Shown here: positions 22,728 to 26,757 of the stretch, piece by piece
Layout of the letters: every line of letters begins with the position of its first letter
How positions within the stretch are numbered: the first letter of the stretch is position 1
DNA from: JBLHKS01 sp047620505
GTDB lineage: Bacteria; Verrucomicrobiota; Verrucomicrobiia; Verrucomicrobiales; DEV007
DNA: 26,757 nt
Direction: 5' to 3'
Assembly: GCA_047620505.1 (NCBI GenBank)
Contig: JBLHKS010000089.1
Span: 1-26,757 of the forward strand
The notes under the pieces: generated by a model
What the model was told of the DNA's origin: nothing
The model's database searches: none
Seen by the model: the letters and a program-made list of their open reading frames with translations, nothing else
Made by a program: the position numbers and the translations under genes

Positions 22728-23425
22728 ACCAGACCGTGCTCATCGCTGGTGGTGGTTCTGGCATCGGTCTAGAGACCGTCAAACGGCTCAGCGGCCGGGG
22801 TAGCCAAATCATCTGCGCGACGCGGTCGCCGGAGAAGCTAAGCGGCCAACCTGACATCACCACCATCCCGTTCAACGCCGAAGATCCCGCGCCTGATCTG
22901 GATCTGCCCGATGTCCTCGACGGCGCTGTGTACTTTCCGGGGACGATCAGCTTGAAGCCCTTTCAAACTCTCAAGAGTGACGATTTCCTCCGCGATCTTG
23001 AGGTAAATTTTCTTGGCGCGACGCGGTTCCTCCGTGAGGCGCTTCCCTCGCTCAAACGCTCAAGCTCAGCTTCGGTTGTGCTGTTCTCGACCGTCGCCGT
23101 CCAGACCGGGCTTCCTTTTCACGCGAGCATTGCCGCCGCGAAGGGAGCGGTCGAGGGACTAACCCGCTCACTGGCCGCTGAATGGGCTCCGAAAATTCGC
23201 GTCAACGCGATCGCGCCCTCCCTGACAAACACCCCATTGGCGGCTCGATTGCTGGGGGCGGACGCAAAGATCGAAGCAGCCGGCGAACGGCATCCGCTCA
23301 AGAAAATCGGCGACCCAGCCGACATCGCCGAGCTAGTCGATCTTCTGCTGAGCGATGCTTCGAAGTTCATCACCGGTCAGATTCTCAAGGTCGACGGTGG
23401 CCTTTCTTCAGTTCGGACCTTTTGA
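22724..23425 (+). CDS. Photolyase-linked SDR with altered catalytic Tyr
   Basis: This 233-residue short-chain dehydrogenase/reductase has the nucleotide motif GGGSGIG (residues 10-16), N95, S122 (FSTVA) and K140. The usual YxxxK is IAAAK, so the catalytic tyrosine position (136) is isoleucine. The following segment (GAVEGLTRSLAAEWAPKIRVNAIAPSLTNTPLA) and GQILKVDGGL are typical. As I recall, SDRs found beside photolyase genes in other bacteria share the FHASIA-type motif, so the change may be a subfamily trait. It lies between the small-protein gene and the FAD gene. Confidence 0.88.
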   Translation: MNQTVLIAGGGSGIGLETVKRLSGRGSQIICATRSPEKLSGQPDITTIPFNAEDPAPDLDLPDVLDGAVYFPGTISLKPFQTLKSDDFLRDLEVNFLGATRFLREALPSLKRSSSASVVLFSTVAVQTGLPFHASIAAAKGAVEGLTRSLAAEWAPKIRVNAIAPSLTNTPLAARLLGADAKIEAAGERHPLKKIGDPADIAELVDLLLSDASKFITGQILKVDGGLSSVRTF

Positions 23426-23431
23426 TCCGCC

Positions 23432-24475
23432 ATGCGCAAACGTCTCGCCATCATCGGCGCTGGCCCGGCTGGACTGGCCGCGGCTTGGGAGCTGCGTCAG
23501 GCGGACTTCGACGTCGTTGTCTTTGAGAAAAGCCGTGGTCTCTGCGGACGGGCCGCGTCGAGAACACGGCACGGCGTTCGCATCGATCCCGGCGCAAACT
23601 TTATCAAGACCGGTTCGCCCGAAATCGAGCGGCTTCTTCGCCAGCAGCTGCCGGCTGACGATTTGGCCGAAATTGTGGGCGATGTCTGGACGCATACTGC
23701 CGATCATGAGCTTCATCCCGGCGATCCGAATCTGAACCGCGAAGCGAAATGGACCTACCGCAGCGGAATCAGCACGCTTGGCAAACTCCTCGCTGCCGCG
23801 TCTGGCGCTGAGATCATTCGGGAAACGCGGATCGGCCGCTTGGATCGCAAAAAGGACGGCTGGGAAGTCTTCGATTCGGCGGGAGACTCCCGCGGCGTCT
23901 TCGATCGGCTTCTCCTAACGCCGCCCGCGCCCCAAACGATTGAGTTATTGGAAGCCAGCGGGCTTAGCTCTCAAACTTGGGCGAGTTCATTGATCAAAGG
24001 ACTCCGCCCCGCCGAGTTTCACCGCCAGTTCTGCTTTGCGTTTGGGTTCGAAGGCGACCTCGAACGCCCCGGCGATTTCCACGCCTCGCTCAATCCCGAC
24101 GGACGTCACCCGATCGCTTGGCTTAGCTTTGAGAACGACAAGCCGGGCCACGTTCCGCACGGCCTCACCGTCGTCGTTTGCCAAATGCAGCCAAGTTGGA
24201 GCGCGACGCATTTTGAGGACCACACAGCCGGCTTAGCTGAGATTGCCAGACGAGATCTCACGCGGCTGCTTCGCTGGCCGGATGCGAAGCCGGAGTGGTT
24301 CGACGCTCAGCGGTGGAAATTCGCGCATCCGGTCGCCGCTGCCGACTCCGCCTTGACCCGCGCTGGAGAATCTCACGGCCTGTTCATCGCCGGTGATGCG
24401 CTGATCGGAAAAGGACGCGTCAATCGCGCGCTCGAAACCGGCTTGGCGGCTGCGAGGCGCATCGCCGCTTCCTGA
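23432..24475 (+). CDS. FAD-dependent amine-oxidase-like oxidoreductase
   Basis: This 347-residue flavoprotein has an N-terminal dinucleotide motif (LAIIGAGPAGLAAAWELRQA) and a downstream GGRxxx-type site, here CGRAASRTRHG with RIDPGANFIK. The C-terminal FAD motif is HGLFIAGDALIGKGRVNRALETG. It is closest to the renalase-like/amine-oxidase proteins commonly encoded near photolyases; the substrate is unknown. It begins 6 bases after the SDR stop, so they are co-transcribed. Confidence 0.88.
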   Translation: MRKRLAIIGAGPAGLAAAWELRQADFDVVVFEKSRGLCGRAASRTRHGVRIDPGANFIKTGSPEIERLLRQQLPADDLAEIVGDVWTHTADHELHPGDPNLNREAKWTYRSGISTLGKLLAAASGAEIIRETRIGRLDRKKDGWEVFDSAGDSRGVFDRLLLTPPAPQTIELLEASGLSSQTWASSLIKGLRPAEFHRQFCFAFGFEGDLERPGDFHASLNPDGRHPIAWLSFENDKPGHVPHGLTVVVCQMQPSWSATHFEDHTAGLAEIARRDLTRLLRWPDAKPEWFDAQRWKFAHPVAAADSALTRAGESHGLFIAGDALIGKGRVNRALETGLAAARRIAAS

Positions 24476-24529
24476 GCATTATCCTGAGGTTTTCACGTCG
24501 CCGCGCCCGGCTCATTCGTTCCTTCTGGA

Positions 24530-24985
24530 ATGAAGATTTTTCGCGAAACTCAGAAACTGCCAATCTCGCCCGAGGAAGCTTGGGAGTTCTTTTCCACGCC
24601 CCGCAACCTCGAAGAACTGACGCCGCCATCGATGCGTTTTGAGATCGTCGATCTGGACGAAGAGGAGATGCGCGAAGGCCAAATCATCGTCTGCCGAATT
24701 CGGCTCGCGCCACTAATCTGGACGAACTGGGTGACCGAAATTCGGACCGTCGAGCCCGGCCGGAAATTCGTCGACGATCAGCGCCTCGGCCCCTACGCGC
24801 TCTGGCATCACACCCACGAATTCAAGCCAACGGACGACGGGGGTGTTGAGATGTCCGACACGATTCGTTACGCCGTTGGCTGGGGGCCGATCGGCTGGAT
24901 CGCCCACCGAATCCACGTCGATCGCACCGTTCGAAAAATCTTCGAATTCCGGAGAGAGAAGCTCGAAAAGCTATTCGTAAGATGA
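24530..24985 (+). CDS. SRPBCC-family (START-like) protein
   Basis: This 151-residue protein has the Bet v1/START-like pattern: FRETQKLPISPEEAWEFFSTPRNLEELTPPSMRF at the start, then beta strands (GQIIVCRIRLAPL, NWVTEIRTVEPGRKFVDDQ). A long C-terminal helix follows (VRKIFEFRREKLEKLF). Such proteins bind hydrophobic ligands in a deep pocket. It follows the FAD gene by 54 bases in the same direction and is a common partner of photolyase/SDR/FAD clusters. The ligand cannot be told from the sequence. Confidence 0.87.
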   Translation: MKIFRETQKLPISPEEAWEFFSTPRNLEELTPPSMRFEIVDLDEEEMREGQIIVCRIRLAPLIWTNWVTEIRTVEPGRKFVDDQRLGPYALWHHTHEFKPTDDGGVEMSDTIRYAVGWGPIGWIAHRIHVDRTVRKIFEFRREKLEKLFVR

Positions 24986-25031
24986 ATCGGCCGAAAACGT
25001 CCGTTCAACCTCATCAATCGTATCAGCCCTT

Positions 25032-25487
25032 ATGGAAGACAACACCGACATCATCGATGAACTTAAAGTCGCCTACGCGATGGAACTTGAGACGGTCCAG
25101 AACTACATCGCGGCATCCGTGAATCTGGATGGCGTCCGGTCCGAGGTCATCAAGAATGCGCTCTCCGCTGACATCGCAGAAGAACTAGCGCACGCCCAGA
25201 CGCTCGCGACTCGGATCAAGACGATTGGCGGCATTGTGCCCGGCTCGATGGACTTGGCGCGTGGCCAGTCGTCACTTCAGCCATTGGAAGAAACCACCGA
25301 CGTGGTTGGCGTGATCAAGGGCGTGATCGACGCCGAGAACGGAGCGATCGCGCAGTACAACAAGATCATCAAACTCTCCGACGGCCGTGACTACGTAACG
25401 CAGGACATGGCTATTACGCTATTGTCAGGCGAAGAGCAACACCGGCGCGAGTTCGTTGGATTCCTTAAGGAATACGAGAAGAGCTGA
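25032..25487 (+). CDS. Ferritin-like four-helix protein
   Basis: This 151-residue protein is all helical with ferritin-like metal positions: MELETVQNYIAAS, EELAHAQTLATRI, DAENGAIAQYNKII and GEEQHRREFVGFLKEYE. These supply Glu and Glu-x-x-His ligands for a di-iron site. Members are bacterioferritin/Dps-like or uncharacterised ferritin-like domain proteins; iron storage or oxidant protection is likely. I found no proper copy of the ECF-type promoter in the 46 bases before it, although a CGTATC is present at 25019-25024 without a good -35. Confidence 0.87.
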   Translation: MEDNTDIIDELKVAYAMELETVQNYIAASVNLDGVRSEVIKNALSADIAEELAHAQTLATRIKTIGGIVPGSMDLARGQSSLQPLEETTDVVGVIKGVIDAENGAIAQYNKIIKLSDGRDYVTQDMAITLLSGEEQHRREFVGFLKEYEKS

Positions 25488-25509
25488 GTGGCCCTGTAAC
25501 CTCTGAGGT

Positions 25510-26508
25510 ATGACCCCATCCAAGCTAGGTGGCGCCGAACTCGGCTACCGGATCGGTGACGCGTTGGCGATGCCGGTTCACTGGTATTACAACCGCCGCG
25601 CCCTGAAGGAGGACTATGGAGTCGTCACGGATTTCGTGGCGCCAACGGAGCCGCATCCCGACAGCATCTTCTGGCGTTCGAAGTGGGCGGCGCCAAGCCC
25701 GGAACTCGATATCCTCGGTAAGCAGCGTGCTTTCTGGGGTCAGCGAGGTGCCCACTATCACCGCAACCTCTCGGCTGGTGAAAATACTCTGACCGTCAAG
25801 CTCGGCAGTGAATTGACGCGTTCGCTAAGCGCTTGTGGTGGGTTTGACAGGGACGATTACTTGCGGCGTTACGTGGATCTGATGACCCACCCAGAACGTC
25901 ATAACGACACTTACATTGAAGAATGTCATCGCGGCTTCTTCACGAACCTCGGCAGGGGAACGAAACCGGAAAACTGCGCCGTCACCGAAAAACACATCAG
26001 CGGTTTGGCGATGATGCTCCCCGTGGCGCTGTTCTATTCAGATCGCGAAGAAGAGGGGTGCCGGCTCGCGTTAGAATGTTTGTCGCTGACCCACGCGGGC
26101 CGGAAGATGCGAATTGCGGCGGAGGCGATTCTGTCCCTGCTCTACCCGGTTCTGAAAGGCGCATCGCTCGAAGAAACCATCCTTGAAGAGTGCGACCGCC
26201 AGCAGAATCCGCATTTCGGTTTTCCATTCCGGAAATGGTTGAATTTACTCGATGAGGACATCATCGGCCCACAACTCTCCAGCGCCTGCTACGTCGAAGA
26301 CGCGGTTCCCGCAGTGATATATTTAGCGTTGAAATACGTAAACCGGCCCGAAGAGGCTCTAATCGCCAACACGAACCTCGGAGGCGACAACGTGCATCGC
26401 GGCAGCGTTCTCGGCGCATTGCTCGGGGCGGAAAATGGGGCGGAAAATGGGGCTGACGGCTGGCCCAAACGGTGGGTCGATGGACTACGGGATCAATATC
26501 GTTCCTGA
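25510..26508 (+). CDS. ADP-ribosylglycohydrolase-family protein, J1-crystallin-like variant
   Basis: This 332-residue protein has the fold signature GYRIGDALAMPVHW (about residues 12-25) and a C-terminal GGDNVHRGSVLGALLGA. In active enzymes the second motif is GGDTD and the first metal site is TDDT. Here the corresponding places read GGDNVHRG and SAGENTLT, as in crystallin-like relatives. Metal-dependent ADP-ribose hydrolysis is therefore doubtful. TGAGGT precedes the ATG. Near the 3' end two 12-base repeats encode GAENGAENGA. Confidence 0.82.
   Translation: MTPSKLGGAELGYRIGDALAMPVHWYYNRRALKEDYGVVTDFVAPTEPHPDSIFWRSKWAAPSPELDILGKQRAFWGQRGAHYHRNLSAGENTLTVKLGSELTRSLSACGGFDRDDYLRRYVDLMTHPERHNDTYIEECHRGFFTNLGRGTKPENCAVTEKHISGLAMMLPVALFYSDREEEGCRLALECLSLTHAGRKMRIAAEAILSLLYPVLKGASLEETILEECDRQQNPHFGFPFRKWLNLLDEDIIGPQLSSACYVEDAVPAVIYLALKYVNRPEEALIANTNLGGDNVHRGSVLGALLGAENGAENGADGWPKRWVDGLRDQYRS
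26425..26453 (+). repeat. 12-base tandem repeat inside the ADP-ribosylglycohydrolase gene
   Basis: GGGGCGGAAAAT is repeated twice (26425-26436 and 26437-26448), followed by a partial GGGGC. The repeat keeps the frame and adds four residues (GAEN). It is likely a recent slippage duplication. Confidence 0.85.
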
Positions 26509-26532
26509 GGGGGCCGGACCGCGAGCGGCAGA

Positions 26533-26631
26533 CTATTTTAAGCGCTCCAGCGATTCAAAAATCTGCTGCAATTGATCCTTCAGCTGCCTCTTCTTCCAGT
26601 CACTCGCGATGTAAACCGGGATCACATTCTC
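26533..26631 (-). pseudogene. Photolyase-like gene fragment beside the IS
   Basis: A minus-strand frame ending at the TAG at 26535-26533 reads ENVIPVYIASDWKKRQLKDQ and then LQQIFESLERLK. Its first half matches the photolyase N-terminus (VIPVYVASDWKE). At DNA level about 44 bases agree with the photolyase gene near 22046-22003 with about four mismatches. The remainder is unlike photolyase and stops after about 32 codons. Upstream it meets the IS inverted repeat at 26632. It looks like a decayed or chimeric partial copy cut by the IS. Confidence 0.55.
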
Positions 26632-26757
26632 GGGCTCTTCAGGGATTTTCGTGGCAACTATCTAACGGAAAGAGATCTAACTTTGCGCAGAAAAACATGA
26701 TTCGAATGCGGTAGTTGGCAAAGGACCGGAATCCGCGCGCTGCTGACTTCAGGCTTT
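26632..26757 (-). mobile_element. ISL3-like insertion sequence, 3' end with inverted repeat (partial)
   Basis: GGGCTCTTCAGG starts at 26632; its first 28 bases match the left-edge repeat (88-61) in 24 positions. The element continues beyond the window to the right and contains the transposase C-terminus on minus. Confidence 0.6.
26639..26757 (-). CDS. ISL3-like transposase, C-terminal 38 residues (partial)
   Basis: The minus-strand frame SLKSAARGFRSFANYRIRIM, then FFCAKLDLFPLDSCHENP, ends at TGA (26641-26639). The GFRSFANYRIRI-type ending is characteristic of ISL3-family transposases as I remember them. The stop lies inside the terminal inverted repeat. The catalytic DDE residues are outside the window. 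Confidence 0.6.
   Translation of the reverse strand, partial: SLKSAARGFRSFANYRIRIMFFCAKLDLFPLDSCHENP

Noticed and set aside
25000..25031. ECF-type promoter for the ferritin-like gene
   Set aside because: CGTATC is present but no TGAAACC-like element lies 16 bases upstream.
1..26757. CRISPR array, tRNA, rRNA, integrase or phage genes
   Set aside because: No regularly spaced repeats, tRNA-like cloverleaf, rRNA segments or phage proteins were seen; the only mobile-element traces are the two IS ends.

Overview
This window reads as a GC-rich bacterial chromosome segment, probably from the PVC superphylum (Verrucomicrobiota slightly favoured over Planctomycetota). The pointers are a planctomycete-type c-haem PSD1/DUF1588-like gene, an arylsulfatase, an exported KatG, and a C30 carotenoid (staphyloxanthin-like) gene set. 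The taxon is inference; no rRNA or tRNA gene was seen.

Layout. Positions 1-88 and 26632-26757 are the two opposite ends of what looks like the same ISL3-like insertion sequence. The left copy cuts a PSD1-type cytochrome gene (89-1761, minus). Next are an arylsulfatase pseudogene with an internal deletion (1937-2960), an exported catalase-peroxidase katG (3076-5463) and an MscS channel (5611-6534), all minus, then a DUF2652 protein (6753-7556, plus). A control block follows: an ECF sigma factor, a MerR-type regulator, a SOUL protein and a DoxX-like protein in one minus-strand operon (10291 down to 7630), with a BLUF blue-light receptor diverging from it (10438-10884). After a structured non-coding stretch comes a tight minus-strand operon (17685 down to 11299): crtP, crtQ, crtO, an MMPL exporter, a LolA-like carrier and a ferredoxin. 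An AldH-like dehydrogenase diverges from it (17754-19127), and crtN and a CPD photolyase lie beyond on minus. A plus-strand operon from 22322 encodes two small membrane proteins, an SDR, a FAD oxidoreductase and an SRPBCC protein, followed by a ferritin-like protein and an ADP-ribosylglycohydrolase homologue.

How it may work together. The main result is a shared promoter, TGAA(A/T)CC (or close) - 16 bp - CGTA, in front of katG, mscS, DUF2652, aldH, the photolyase and the SDR operon. It has the form of an ECF sigma promoter, and a single ECF gene lies in the window. Blocks of 11-bp direct repeats, the geometry known for CarH operators, sit in the sigma/BLUF and sigma/MerR intergenic regions. 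The MerR protein lacks the cobalamin-binding signature of CarH/LitR, while a complete BLUF domain is encoded next door. I infer a blue-light circuit: BLUF relieves a MerR repressor, the sigma factor is made, and it switches on DNA repair, carotenoid oxidation, peroxide removal and membrane functions. Signs of decay are also present: the AldH catalytic cysteine is replaced by Trp, the sulfatase is deleted internally, the cytochrome gene is cut by an IS, and a photolyase-like fragment sits at the right edge.
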